Shown in pieces: positions 11,120-20,134 of a DNA stretch of 64,000 nucleotides (positions within the stretch are counted from its first letter, which is position 1; every line of letters starts with the position of its first letter). Made by a program: the position numbers and the translations under genes. This DNA comes from BAIKAL-G1 sp943370385 (GTDB lineage: Bacteria; Cyanobacteriota; Cyanobacteriia; PCC-6307; Cyanobiaceae), in contig CALRQT020000004.1 in NCBI GenBank assembly GCA_943370385.1, positions 1 through 64,000 on the forward strand. Reading direction: 5' to 3'. The notes beneath the pieces were generated by a model. The model was given only the letters and a program-made list of their open reading frames with translations, did no database searches and was not told the origin of the DNA.

Positions 11120-11965
11120 ATGCTGAGGGCATTGCAAACAGCAACGGCGCCAGAGTTGATCGCCCTGTTGCTGAGATTTGAGCTGGCGGAACCGCTCCTC
11201 TTGGCCTTGAAGGAACAGGAGCTTCTCAGCTCCAGGTTGGACGTAAGTCAGCCCTCCGCCAACCAAGATGGGAGCTCGAAGGCCACGAATGATTCGCCGC
11301 TGCAGCCAGCCCAGCCAATCAATCAATCTTGGGCCCTTGAGCAAGGGTCCAATGATTCTGCCATCGCCTCCTATTGCAAGCATCACCAACTAGCCAACGA
11401 GGAGGCCCTCAATCAATGGTGCTTCCGCCATGCCCTCAGTTCAGCGGCGCTGCTGGCCGAAGCCCAGCATCTCCACAATCGCCAGGCCCTAACCGCTGAT
11501 TCCATTCCCGGATCGGAAGAGAGCCTGTTTTTGCGCTTCAAGGATCGACTCGATCGGGTTCTTTATGGCCTGATTCGGGTGGAGAATGGGGCCCTGGCAA
11601 GAGATCTGTTCTTTGCCATTGAGGCCGGTGAGTTGCGTTTTGGTGAGGCGGCCCGACTCCATTCCTGTGGTCCCGAAGCGCGCACGGAAGGGATTGTCGG
11701 CCCTGTCGATCTGACCACACCCCATCCTGAAATCAGCAGTCGCCTCAAGATGGCCTCCCCCGGAGAGCTGATCTTGCCCTTCAAGCTTGAACAATGGCAT
11801 ATAATTTTGCGACTTGATTATCGATTCGAAGCCAGCTTGGACCAGGACACCCGCCAATTTTTACGGGATCTGTCCTTACGTAGCCAGGCCCGCGAGGCCA
11901 TTGAACCCGAGCTGGATGCCCTTGCCGCCTGGGCTCAAGAAGTCGGTCAAGGATCGGCTCGATGA
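11120..11965 (+). CDS. Parvulin-type (PpiC-like) protein of a type I secretion locus
   Basis: This 281-residue protein has a helical N-terminal half and a C-terminal parvulin-like domain at about residues 165-255. The domain shows the family pattern: an FGEAA helix, HSCGPEA, a GIVGPVDL strand, an ASPGEL turn and a final WHIILRL strand. Parvulins catalyse peptidyl-prolyl isomerisation. Copies next to HlyB/HlyD genes are common in cyanobacteria and may help the exported substrate fold. I chose the ATG at 11120 because the next residues (MLRALQTATAPEL) align in style with the paralogue at 49519-50400; an upstream ATG at 10982 would overlap the giant gene. Its stop overlaps the next start (ATGA). 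Whether it still has isomerase activity is not clear. Confidence 0.8.
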   Translation: MLRALQTATAPELIALLLRFELAEPLLLALKEQELLSSRLDVSQPSANQDGSSKATNDSPLQPAQPINQSWALEQGSNDSAIASYCKHHQLANEEALNQWCFRHALSSAALLAEAQHLHNRQALTADSIPGSEESLFLRFKDRLDRVLYGLIRVENGALARDLFFAIEAGELRFGEAARLHSCGPEARTEGIVGPVDLTTPHPEISSRLKMASPGELILPFKLEQWHIILRLDYRFEASLDQDTRQFLRDLSLRSQAREAIEPELDALAAWAQEVGQGSAR

Positions 11966-14900
11966 AACTCAGCGCGGCGGAATGCGCAGCCTTGAGGCTG
12001 TTGATCCAGCAGGTCTCCCCCAGCGATCCCCCTGGCCCAGGCCAAGATGCAGCCCCAGGCCAAGATCCATCCCCAGGCCAAGATCCATCCCCAGGCCAAA
12101 CCCCATTCCCAGGGTCTTTCCCCAGCGCCGTGGCCCAGGGGGAAGCCATCGGCCAGGGCAGCGACGCCGGCCGACTGGTGCTGGTGATCGAGGGCAGCGG
12201 CCGCTTCCTCGATCCGGGCAAGACCTTTGGCCAGTACACGATTGAGTGCCTGGAGGCCCCGTTCCTCGTGGGGGCGCTCCAGCTACTGGCCGGAGATCAG
12301 CCGCTGGCCAGTGACCTGCGCGAAACCTGTATCGCCGCCAGGGAATGCCAGGTGCTCGATCTGGGATCCGCTCCCCTGGCCGAGCCCCTAGGGGCCCATC
12401 TGCGCGAGCTGTTGGCCGATCGCATTTGTAGTCAGGAATATCCCCTTCTCTCCCGGTTGGCGGCTGCGGCCGAAGCCCCCAGTGATGGGGCGGCGGCAGA
12501 GGCTCCGCGGCCATCACCTGGCCTGGAGCGCACGATTGCTGAATGGCGGATTGTCGCTCCAGACACCCTCAACCAGCAGGGCCTGCTGATCCATGCCGAC
12601 CAGCCTCTCTGGGGAAAGGTTTATGGCGATCGGGTCGACCCCCAGGACCTGCAGGACTTGCCGGAAGGGGCCCCTTTCCCGCGCTTGCTGGGTTTGCAAT
12701 CCCGCGGGCGCTTGCCCCAGTCGGCGGCGCCGGCGTTGCGAGACCGTCCCGTGAGCCGGCGCCAGGGCCAGGGGGCCGATGGCGCCACCAGCCAGCGGGT
12801 GATCGAAGGGGCCCATGCCCTTGAGCGGGCCGAGGGGCTCACCCCAGAACCGCGCCAGCACGGCTTCCGTTGGTTTCGGCCCAATAGCCGCCAGGGCCCC
12901 TATGCCTGCCTGCTGCTGTCGCTGATCGACCATTTCGAGATCCCGATTCGGCGCGACATCGTGCGCCAGGCCGGCGATTCCCTCGACCGGCTTTCCGTTA
13001 ACGGCCTGGAAACAAGGCTGCTCAAGGTTGCAGACCAGCTGGGCCTCAATGCCTTTGTGGTGTCCGTGGGCCGGCCCAGCGAGATTGCCCGGTTGCCCCT
13101 GCCCTGCGTCTGGTGGGGCGAGGAGAACCGGCCCCTGCTGCTCATCGCTGCCAGCGGCAAGACGGTGGATCTGCTCGATCCCGGCCGTGGCATCCAGCGG
13201 GTCCCCCTGGCGGAGGCCCAGGAGTGGATCCTGCAGAAGCCCCGCTTTGTGCACCTGGGGATCGGCCGCCATACCCCGCGCCAAACCTTCGGCCTCGCCT
13301 GGTTACTGCCCTACCTCTCCCGTTACCGGCTGCAACTGTTTGAGGTGTTCCTGGCCAGCTTCCTGGCCCAGTTGTTTGCCCTGGCCAGTCCCCTGCTGTT
13401 TCAACAGATCATCGACCGGGTGATCGGCCAGAGCTCCGATGGGGCCCTGATGGGCCTGACCGTGCTGATGGTGCTGTTCATGGTGTTGGAGATCACCTTC
13501 AGCAGCCTGCGCACCTTCCAGTTTGCGGAAATCTCAAACCGGGTCGATATCAGCCTGGGCTCGGCGATTGTTTCGCGTCTGCTGCGTTTGAATATGCGCT
13601 TCTTGCAAAAGCATTCGGTGGGGGAGCTGTCTAGCCGGCTTAATGAGCTGGATAATGTGCGCCGCTTTATAACTGGAACGGCCCTAACGGTGGTGCTGGA
13701 CGCCCTGTTTGCCCTGCTCTATTTCGGGGTGATGTTTGTTTATAGTGCCACCCTTACCGGCATTATTCTTGGCAGTGTGCCCTTGCTCATCGGCGCCATC
13801 TTTGGCCTCGCTCCGCTCACCGAAAAACTGTTACGCCAAAAAGCTGAAGCCCAAACCCGTACCCAGTCGCTCACCGTTGAGATTCTCAATGGGCTTGAAA
13901 CGATCAAGGTGCAAAGCTCCGAGGTGGCGGCTAAGCAGCGCTGGGAAGAACGCCACCTGGAAACGATTAATAAGGGCTTCCAAACCACCGTGGCCGGCAC
14001 GGCTGGATCGGGCGTGATCCAACTGGTTAACAAGGCAACCGGCATCCTGGTGATCACCGTGGGGGCCACGTTAGTGCTCAAGAATGAAATGACCCTGGGC
14101 CAGTTGATCGCCTTCCGCATCATCAGCGGCTATGTCACCCAACCGATCATTCGCCTGGCGGCCTCTTGGCAGAGCTTCCAGGAGGCCTCCCTCTCGATGG
14201 AGCATCTCTCCGAGGTGGTGAATCAGCCCCTGGAAACTAAGGATGATGAAGTTAATAATATCCCCATGCCCCTGTTGCGCGGTGACATTGCCTTTGAGGA
14301 GGTTAGTTTCCGCTATGGCTCGGGTCCGCCCCAGCTCTCGGCGATCTCCTTGGAGATTGCGGCTGGAAGTTTCCTGGGACTGGTGGGGCAAAGCGGCTGC
14401 GGCAAAAGCACCCTGCTTAAGTTAATTGCCCGCCTCTACAATCCTGTCTCCGGTCGCGTGTTGATCGATGGACTGGATATTGAAAAGGTGGAGCTCCATT
14501 CCCTCAGGCGCCAAATTGGCTATGTGCCGCAGGAATGCCTGCTGTTTGAGGGCTCAATCTTCTCGAATATTGCCGCGGCAGACCCCGATGCCGACAGCCA
14601 TGAGGTGATCCATGCTGCCCGCCTGGCCTGCGCCCACGATTTCATCATGGCGATGGATGATGGCTACACCTCGATGATTGGCGAAAAGGGGGCCGGACTC
14701 TCAGGTGGCCAGCGCCAGCGCATTGCCCTGGCCCGCATGCTGTTGCAAAAACCGCGCCTGATTATTCTTGATGAAGCCACCAGTGCCCTGGATGTGGATA
14801 CGGAAATCCAGGTGCTCAATAACCTGCTCGAATCGGCCCGGGAATCCACGATCTTGATGACGACCCATCGCCTCTCATCCCTGACCCAAGCGGATCGCAT

Positions 14901-15006
14901 CGTGATGCTTCACAACGGCAGTATTGATTCCCAGGGCAACCATCAAGAACTGATGGATCTGCATGGCCGCTATTACGCCCTCTACCAGCAGCAATTCGCC
15001 GGTTAA
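11962..15006 (+). CDS. HlyB-like type I secretion ABC transporter with cNMP-like and C39-like domains
   Basis: This 1,014-residue inner-membrane exporter energises type I secretion. After a Pro/Gln-rich linker, residues 71-165 resemble a cyclic-nucleotide-binding fold. Residues 298-440 are a C39-peptidase-like domain. In its QGPYACL motif (residues 311-317) the catalytic Cys position is Gly312, and the catalytic His is also not evident, as in the non-cleaving CLD of HlyB. The membrane domain spans about 450-740. The ATPase has Walker A GQSGCGKST near 808, the signature LSGGQRQ near 913, Walker B LIILDEAT and an H-loop THRLS. The substrate is probably the giant protein encoded just upstream. 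No outer-membrane TolC partner is present in the window. Confidence 0.93.
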   Translation: MKLSAAECAALRLLIQQVSPSDPPGPGQDAAPGQDPSPGQDPSPGQTPFPGSFPSAVAQGEAIGQGSDAGRLVLVIEGSGRFLDPGKTFGQYTIECLEAPFLVGALQLLAGDQPLASDLRETCIAARECQVLDLGSAPLAEPLGAHLRELLADRICSQEYPLLSRLAAAAEAPSDGAAAEAPRPSPGLERTIAEWRIVAPDTLNQQGLLIHADQPLWGKVYGDRVDPQDLQDLPEGAPFPRLLGLQSRGRLPQSAAPALRDRPVSRRQGQGADGATSQRVIEGAHALERAEGLTPEPRQHGFRWFRPNSRQGPYACLLLSLIDHFEIPIRRDIVRQAGDSLDRLSVNGLETRLLKVADQLGLNAFVVSVGRPSEIARLPLPCVWWGEENRPLLLIAASGKTVDLLDPGRGIQRVPLAEAQEWILQKPRFVHLGIGRHTPRQTFGLAWLLPYLSRYRLQLFEVFLASFLAQLFALASPLLFQQIIDRVIGQSSDGALMGLTVLMVLFMVLEITFSSLRTFQFAEISNRVDISLGSAIVSRLLRLNMRFLQKHSVGELSSRLNELDNVRRFITGTALTVVLDALFALLYFGVMFVYSATLTGIILGSVPLLIGAIFGLAPLTEKLLRQKAEAQTRTQSLTVEILNGLETIKVQSSEVAAKQRWEERHLETINKGFQTTVAGTAGSGVIQLVNKATGILVITVGATLVLKNEMTLGQLIAFRIISGYVTQPIIRLAASWQSFQEASLSMEHLSEVVNQPLETKDDEVNNIPMPLLRGDIAFEEVSFRYGSGPPQLSAISLEIAAGSFLGLVGQSGCGKSTLLKLIARLYNPVSGRVLIDGLDIEKVELHSLRRQIGYVPQECLLFEGSIFSNIAAADPDADSHEVIHAARLACAHDFIMAMDDGYTSMIGEKGAGLSGGQRQRIALARMLLQKPRLIILDEATSALDVDTEIQVLNNLLESARESTILMTTHRLSSLTQADRIVMLHNGSIDSQGNHQELMDLHGRYYALYQQQFAG
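12036..12107 (+). repeat. Four 18-bp tandem repeats encoding GQDPSP-type hexapeptides
   Basis: Copies begin at 12036, 12054, 12072 and 12090, each starting cccagg, with a partial fifth at 12108. They encode a Pro/Gln-rich linker (GQDAAP, GQDPSP, GQDPSP, GQTPFP) near the N-terminus of the ABC transporter. The unit length is a multiple of three, so changes in copy number would keep the frame. Confidence 0.9.
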
Positions 15007-15009
15007 ATC

Positions 15010-16140
15010 ATGACGGACCGAGGCCCCGATCCCAAGCCCCTAGGGCAAGCTCGAGGTGGGGACCGGCCTGCTGTTGAGCCGCCCGCCTATGCCTCCCAGG
15101 GGGTGCTGCTCCAGCCGCCACCGATGTGGACGCGCATCCTGATCTGGACCCTGGGCATGGGTACGGTGATGCTGCTCGTTTGGTCCTGGTTTACCCGCAT
15201 TGATGAGACCGTGAGCATGGATGGGGCGATTGAGACGGCCTCACCGGAAGCCAAGGTGACCAGTGCCAATGAGGGCCAAATTGAGGCGGTGCTGATCCAT
15301 CCCGATCAGGTCGTGCGCAAGGGCGATCCCCTCTTTCGCCTCTCGAGCCAGGATGTGGATGTGACCATCTCGGGCCTGAAGGCCAAGTTGGTGGAGTTGG
15401 AGCACCAACGGGAGGTGGAGCGCAACCTCTATGGCGCCAGGGTTGGCCAATTGGAGATTCAGGCCAAGTTGCATCGAACGGTTTTGGAACGGTTGACCCA
15501 GCTGGCGAGCACCGGTGCGGCCCAGGAAGTGCAAGTGATTGAGCGCCAGAGCACGTTGCAGGAAACCCTCAATGCGATGGAGGTGGCCAAAAAAGAACTT
15601 GCAAAAGCAGACAATATCTTGCTGATTCAGGAGTTGGAAACCAACAATGCGATTCGGGAATTGCTTGGTAAACGCTCCGAAAACACCGTGCTTTCCCCCG
15701 TTAGTGGCACGGTTCACACGATGCGCTTCAATGCCGCCGGGGAGCGGGTCAATGCTGGCGAGGAGATGGCAACCATTGTGCCCCGGTTGCAATTGCTTGC
15801 GGCGGTCTCCGTGCCGTCCCGCGTGTCGGCGCCGGTGAAGAAAGGCAGCAGTGCCAAGTTGAGTGTGGATGCTTTCCCCTCCAACGACTTCGGCGAACTC
15901 GGGGGCAAAATCGTTTCCATTTCACCCAATACCAGCAGCAGCCAGGAAGCGGGCAAGGACAGCAATTATCGGGCCATGATTGCCATTGATCGAGCCTTGG
16001 TTCCGTCCCGCTTCCCGATCGACCAGCTCAGGCCCGGCATGGGCATCAAGGCCAAGGTGAAGCTGCGGGAAAGGGCTGTGATCACCCTGGTGTTCGACTT
16101 CCTTGATAAGGCCATCGCTCCCCTCACCCAGCGACAATGA
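15010..16140 (+). CDS. HlyD-family membrane fusion protein of type I secretion
   Basis: The 376-residue protein has a short cytoplasmic N-terminus, one membrane segment (about residues 38-60, ILIWTLGMGTVMLLVWSW) and a periplasmic part. That part has two lipoyl-like half motifs (about 77-105 and 215-235) flanking a coiled coil. This is the layout of adaptors that link the inner-membrane ABC exporter to an outer-membrane channel. It begins three bases after the stop of the ABC transporter, so the two are certainly co-transcribed. It is shorter than E. coli HlyD (about 478 residues), mostly because of a shorter hairpin. Confidence 0.9.
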   Translation: MTDRGPDPKPLGQARGGDRPAVEPPAYASQGVLLQPPPMWTRILIWTLGMGTVMLLVWSWFTRIDETVSMDGAIETASPEAKVTSANEGQIEAVLIHPDQVVRKGDPLFRLSSQDVDVTISGLKAKLVELEHQREVERNLYGARVGQLEIQAKLHRTVLERLTQLASTGAAQEVQVIERQSTLQETLNAMEVAKKELAKADNILLIQELETNNAIRELLGKRSENTVLSPVSGTVHTMRFNAAGERVNAGEEMATIVPRLQLLAAVSVPSRVSAPVKKGSSAKLSVDAFPSNDFGELGGKIVSISPNTSSSQEAGKDSNYRAMIAIDRALVPSRFPIDQLRPGMGIKAKVKLRERAVITLVFDFLDKAIAPLTQRQ

Positions 16141-16497
16141 CTGGCAGGGGCGTCGATGGACCAGGCTGCTATTCGCTAAAGCTATTAATTCTATACTGGC
16201 GCTAATCGCCTACTTCTGCTAATTAGCTGGTTTTGCTGATTGACTGGCTTTGCTGATTGTCCCCGCCATTGATTGGTGGTTCCGAGGGTCAGTATTACGG
16301 GATCGGGGCTGAGTCCGTCTTTCGGCTTGCCAGGTTCTGGCCGTTGTCCTAAAGATCGATCAGTGACCCATCACTCACTTGGCCCATGTCGAGGCTGCCC
16401 GGGCCCAGCTACGGCGACAAAGGGCCGATGATCGGCTTCCCTGTCCCTGGGCCCAATCGTCGCGGATGGCCCTTGTGCAGAAGCCTTCCGCGCCCGG
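16141..16497. other. Gap between the secretion operon and devBCA
   Basis: No convincing gene is seen. The AT-richer part carries two 17-bp direct repeats (16227-16243 and 16244-16260, both with tttgctgattg). The promoter of the devBCA operon should lie here, but I could not pick out clear -35/-10 boxes. Confidence 0.5.
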
Positions 16498-17721
16498 ATG
16501 GTTGGCATGAGCGCTGGCAGCGCTGGCTCTAGACCCTGGCTCCGCTGGCGGCTGGCTTTCGGAGGCGTTGCCCTCCTCGGGGTGGTTGGGGCCAGCCAGT
16601 GGGTGGGGCCCCTGGCGCCGGCCGTGCTGGAGGTGGTCAGGCCCGAACGGCTGATGCTGCAGCCGAGCCTGATCGGCATCGGTCGGGTGGAGGCCCGCCG
16701 CAGGCACCTGCTCAGCAGCGTTGCCTCGGCCCGGTTGGTGTCCCTGGAGGTGGACAACGGCGATGGGGTGCGGGCCGGCCAGTGGCTGGGCCAGCTCGAT
16801 GCGGTGGATCTGCCCGATCGCCTGCGGGCCGCCCAGGCCGCCTGGCAACGCAGCCGTCAGGCCCGCGCCGTGGCAGCGGCCCAGGGGCGCGAGGCCCAGG
16901 CCACCTTGAACTACGTGCGCAGCAACACGTCCCGCTTTGAACGCCTGGCCGGGGCCGGGGCGGTCAGCGACGACGCCCTGCTGGAACGGCGCCAGGCCGT
17001 GGCCCGCTCCGAGGCCGCCGCCACCAGCGCCCAGGCCCATGAACGGGCTGCGGCCCAGGCGCAGCGGGAGGCCGGCGCCGTCCTGGCGGCCCTGGGGGCC
17101 CAGCAACGGAGCCTGCGCCTGGTCGCCCCGGTGGCGGGCATCGTCACCCGGCGGCTGCTCGATCCGGGCAGCACGGTGCTGCCGGGCCAGCCGGTGCTGG
17201 AGATCGCCGATCCGGCCCAGTTCTGGATTGACGTGCGCTTTGACCAGCGCCAGGCCACGGGCCTGGCCGTGGGCCAGCCGGCGACGGTGGAGTTCCGCCG
17301 CCTGGCGGGCCGTGCCTTCTCCGGCCGCATCGAGCGGATTGAACCCACCGCCGACAGCCTCACCGAAGAGCTCAACGCCAAAGTGAGCCTGGCCCCCGGG
17401 CCCCTGCGGGTCGCCGGGCTGCGCCCCTCCCTCGGCGAGCTGGCTGAGGTGCGGGTGGCCCTGCCGGCCTCGCCCGGGGCCCTCACCCTGCCGGCCGCGA
17501 GCCTGCGCCAACACCAGGGGCGCCTGGGCGTTTGGTTGGCGGGCGATCGGGCCTTGGTTTTCGCCCCCTTGCAACTGGGCCGCAGCGACGGCGAGGGGCG
17601 GGTGGAGGTGCTCGGCGGTTTGCCGGCCGAGGCCAGGGTGCTGCTGCGGCCCCCGGCGGATCCGGCCGCCCTGGGCCGCTATCGCTTGCACGTCCAGCCC
17701 CGTTTGCCGGAGCAGCCATGA
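16498..17721 (+). CDS. devB: DevB-like periplasmic adaptor (HlyD family)
   Basis: A 407-residue membrane fusion protein. One membrane segment near residues 17-35 is followed by a lipoyl-like strand (VSLEVDNGDGVRAGQWLGQL), a long Ala/Arg/Gln-rich coiled coil (about 95-195), the second lipoyl half (LVAPVAGIVTRRLLDPGS) and a beta-barrel region. The stop overlaps the start of the FtsX-type permease (ATGA), and an ATPase follows. This gene order is that of DevBCA, known in Anabaena for glycolipid export with TolC. What this copy exports is unknown. An alternative ATG lies at 16507. Confidence 0.85.
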   Translation: MVGMSAGSAGSRPWLRWRLAFGGVALLGVVGASQWVGPLAPAVLEVVRPERLMLQPSLIGIGRVEARRRHLLSSVASARLVSLEVDNGDGVRAGQWLGQLDAVDLPDRLRAAQAAWQRSRQARAVAAAQGREAQATLNYVRSNTSRFERLAGAGAVSDDALLERRQAVARSEAAATSAQAHERAAAQAQREAGAVLAALGAQQRSLRLVAPVAGIVTRRLLDPGSTVLPGQPVLEIADPAQFWIDVRFDQRQATGLAVGQPATVEFRRLAGRAFSGRIERIEPTADSLTEELNAKVSLAPGPLRVAGLRPSLGELAEVRVALPASPGALTLPAASLRQHQGRLGVWLAGDRALVFAPLQLGRSDGEGRVEVLGGLPAEARVLLRPPADPAALGRYRLHVQPRLPEQP

Positions 17722-18863
17722 TCAACCTGGCCTGGCGCGACAGCGTTTACAACGGCGGCAAGCTGCTGGTGACGGGCTGCGGTTTGGGCCTGCTGGTGGC
17801 GGTCACCGTGTCGATGGCCGGGGTGTATCGGGGCATGGTGGCGGATGCCGGGGCGGCGATCGAGCGCAGCGGTGCCGACCTCTGGGTGGTGGAAGAACAC
17901 ACCCTGGGCCCCTTCGCCGAGGCCTCGCGCCTCGACGACGACCTGGACCGCAGCATCCGCCAGCTCCCCGGTGTCGCCCAGGCCGTGAAGGCCACCTTCC
18001 AGACCCTGCTGATCCCGGTGGCCGGGCGGGACCAGCGGGTGCTGGTGTCGGGCGTGCCCTTGGGGGTGATTGGCGGCCTGGGCCAGCCGCCGGGCCTGCT
18101 CGCCGGCCGGCCATTGCAGCAGGCCCGCGATGAACTGCTGGCCGACAAGGGCAGTGGCCTGCAACTGGGCGAGCAGGTGCCGATTCGGCGTAAGCGCTTC
18201 ACGGTGGTGGGACTCACCGAGCGGATGGTGTCGCCCACGGGGGATCCGATGCTGTTCGTGTCGTTTCGCGATGGCCAGGAGATCCAGTTCCTCGCTGGTA
18301 ACGAAGCCATCGCCCGCCAACGCCGCCGCATTGGCCAGGAGCCCCAGCGCCAGGCCCTGGCCAATGCGGTGCTGGTGCAGCTGGAGCCGGGCGCCAATCC
18401 GGAGCTAGTGGCCTCAGAAATCCACCGCTGGCTGGGCCTCACCGCCTACAGCCGCGCGCAGATGAAGGCGGCGATGGTGGGCAAGTTGATCGAGGCCTCG
18501 GCCCGCCAGATCGGCCTCTTTTTGGTGATTCTCACGGTGGTCACCACCACCATGATTGGCTTCATCGTGTTCACCCTCACCCAGGCCAAGCTGCGCGAAA
18601 TCGCCGTGTTGAAGCTGATTGGCATGCCCAGCTCCCAGGTGGCCGCGATGGTCGTGCAGCAGGCCCTGGCCCTGGGTGCCTTTGCTTTTGTGGTGGGCGC
18701 CGGCCTGGCCCAGGCCCTGGCGCCCCGCTTCCCCCGCTATGTGGTGCTGCAACGGGGCGACCTGGTGGCCGCCGCCGTAGTGGCCCTGGCCAGCAGCAGC
18801 CTGGCCAGCCTGGTGGGGGTGCGGGCGGCCCTGGCCGTGGATCCGGCCGAGGCGATCCAGTGA
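17718..18863 (+). CDS. devC: DevC-like FtsX-family permease
   Basis: This 381-residue permease has one N-terminal membrane helix (about 12-37), a large periplasmic domain, and three C-terminal helices (starting near IGLFLVILTVV, ALALGAFAFVV and LVAAAVVALA). This is the MacB/FtsX arrangement and matches DevC length. The start (MINLAWRD) is fixed by overlap with the upstream stop. The end overlaps the GTG start of the ATPase (GTGA), so the three genes are translationally coupled. Confidence 0.9.
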   Translation: MINLAWRDSVYNGGKLLVTGCGLGLLVAVTVSMAGVYRGMVADAGAAIERSGADLWVVEEHTLGPFAEASRLDDDLDRSIRQLPGVAQAVKATFQTLLIPVAGRDQRVLVSGVPLGVIGGLGQPPGLLAGRPLQQARDELLADKGSGLQLGEQVPIRRKRFTVVGLTERMVSPTGDPMLFVSFRDGQEIQFLAGNEAIARQRRRIGQEPQRQALANAVLVQLEPGANPELVASEIHRWLGLTAYSRAQMKAAMVGKLIEASARQIGLFLVILTVVTTTMIGFIVFTLTQAKLREIAVLKLIGMPSSQVAAMVVQQALALGAFAFVVGAGLAQALAPRFPRYVVLQRGDLVAAAVVALASSSLASLVGVRAALAVDPAEAIQ

Positions 18864-19561
18864 CGCCTGCGGCTGGGGAGCCCGGAATCCTGGTGCGGGG
18901 CCTGGGCAAGACCTACGGCACGGGCCCGACCGCCGTCACGGCCCTCCACGACGTGCAGATGCGGGTGGAACGGGGGGAGGTGGTGGGTCTGGTGGGGCCG
19001 TCGGGATCGGGCAAGAGCACCTTGCTCAAGTGTCTCGGCGCCGTGCTCACCCCCAGCCAGGGACACATTGAACTGGGCGGCCAGACCGTGTTTACGGGCA
19101 GCCGCTGGTTGAACCCGGACCTCACCCGCCTGCGCCGCGAGCAGATCGGCTTCATCTTCCAGGCGCCCTACCTGCTGCCGTTCCTGACCGTGCGCGACAA
19201 CGTCGCCCTTGGGGCCATGCTGCTGGGCCGGCCCAACGACCTGGCCCGGGCCGCCGCCGACCAGTTGTTGATTGATCTGGAGGTGGCCCATCGGGCCAGC
19301 GCCATGCCCGCCCAGTTGTCGGGTGGGGAGCAGCAGCGGGTGGCGATCGCCCGGGCCCTGATCAACCGCCCGCCGATCCTGCTGGCCGATGAACCCACCG
19401 CGCCCCTCGACAGCGGCCGGGCCCTGGCCGTGATGGACCTGCTCGAACGGTTGGCGGCCCAGATCGGCACCAGCGTGATTGTGGTGACCCACGACGACAA
19501 AATCATGCCCCGCCTGGGCCGCATCTATGAAGTGCGCGATGGCCGGGTGGGCGAGCCCTGA
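18860..19561 (+). CDS. devA: DevA-like ABC transporter ATPase
   Basis: A 233-residue ATPase of the MacB/LolD type with Walker A GPSGSGKST (near residue 50), Q-loop FIFQAPYLLPF, signature LSGGEQQRVAIARAL and Walker B ILLADEPT followed by a D-loop. The H-loop is VVTHD. It starts with GTG inside the last codons of the permease gene. It would power the DevB/DevC export complex at the inner membrane. Confidence 0.92.
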   Translation: MTPAAGEPGILVRGLGKTYGTGPTAVTALHDVQMRVERGEVVGLVGPSGSGKSTLLKCLGAVLTPSQGHIELGGQTVFTGSRWLNPDLTRLRREQIGFIFQAPYLLPFLTVRDNVALGAMLLGRPNDLARAAADQLLIDLEVAHRASAMPAQLSGGEQQRVAIARALINRPPILLADEPTAPLDSGRALAVMDLLERLAAQIGTSVIVVTHDDKIMPRLGRIYEVRDGRVGEP

Positions 19562-19580
19562 GGACCAGGACGCCTGAACC

Positions 19581-19616
19581 CTTGGCCAGATCCTTGGCTA
19601 GATCCTTGGCTAGAAA
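19581..19616 (+). repeat. Three 12-bp tandem repeats
   Basis: Three copies of a cttggctagatc-like unit follow the devA stop (19581, 19593, 19605). They lie in a non-coding spacer. No function is evident. Confidence 0.7.
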
Positions 19617-19640
19617 CGGAGTCCTCCCCCAGGCCTGGCC

Positions 19641-19874
19641 ATGCCGGACGCCGCCAATTCGGCCCCATCGAGCTCGGCTGGCCAGGCTTGCCCTGGGCAA
19701 TCGGAGCGTGGCGGGCTTTCGCAAACGGCCTTGAGTCCCTGGCCCCGCTGTTGCCCCTGGCTAGTGATCGGTCTGGGCGTGGCCCTTGGAACGGTGGTGG
19801 GCTTTTCGCCCTGGCTGTTTCTGCTGATTGGTGGGGTGTGTCTGTTGAGCAGCTGGTTGCCTGATTTCAACTGA
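19641..19874 (+). CDS. Small predicted membrane protein, hypothetical
   Basis: A 77-residue open frame with a polar, Ser/Gly-rich N-terminal 38 residues and a hydrophobic C-terminal half that could form a helical hairpin (from WLVIGLGVALGTVVG to FLLIGGVCLLSSWL). I do not recognise a family. It lies 79 bp behind devA on the same strand. The hydrophobic pattern favours a real gene, but the opposite strand is also open, so this is uncertain. Confidence 0.4.
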   Translation: MPDAANSAPSSSAGQACPGQSERGGLSQTALSPWPRCCPWLVIGLGVALGTVVGFSPWLFLLIGGVCLLSSWLPDFN

Positions 19875-20134
19875 GCCTGGCCAGGCTGCATCAGCGGACC
19901 TTCAGCTAATCAGCTCCAGACCTCTTTTTTTGGGGGTGCTATGGCATATAAATTCACAAGAAACCACTTGGAATCGTTGAGCGATAGGGCAAGGTATAGG
20001 CATGCTTATTCGCTCGCTCTCTTGCCGCCATAAGGGCATTATCTTGCAGTCCTTAGGCCTTCTTTTCTGGGATAGCACATCAGGCAAAACCCTCCTAAGC
20101 TAGTTTTGATCTCGACCGCAGGGCTCCACCCTGG

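Noticed and set aside
12889..12912. Active C39 peptidase in the exporter
   Set aside because: The catalytic Cys position is Gly312 and the His is not evident, so this is a binding domain as in HlyB, not a leader peptidase.
19876..19928. Palindrome and T-run after the small membrane protein as a terminator
   Set aside because: The 14-bp palindrome is about 30 bases from the T-run, too far for a canonical terminator.
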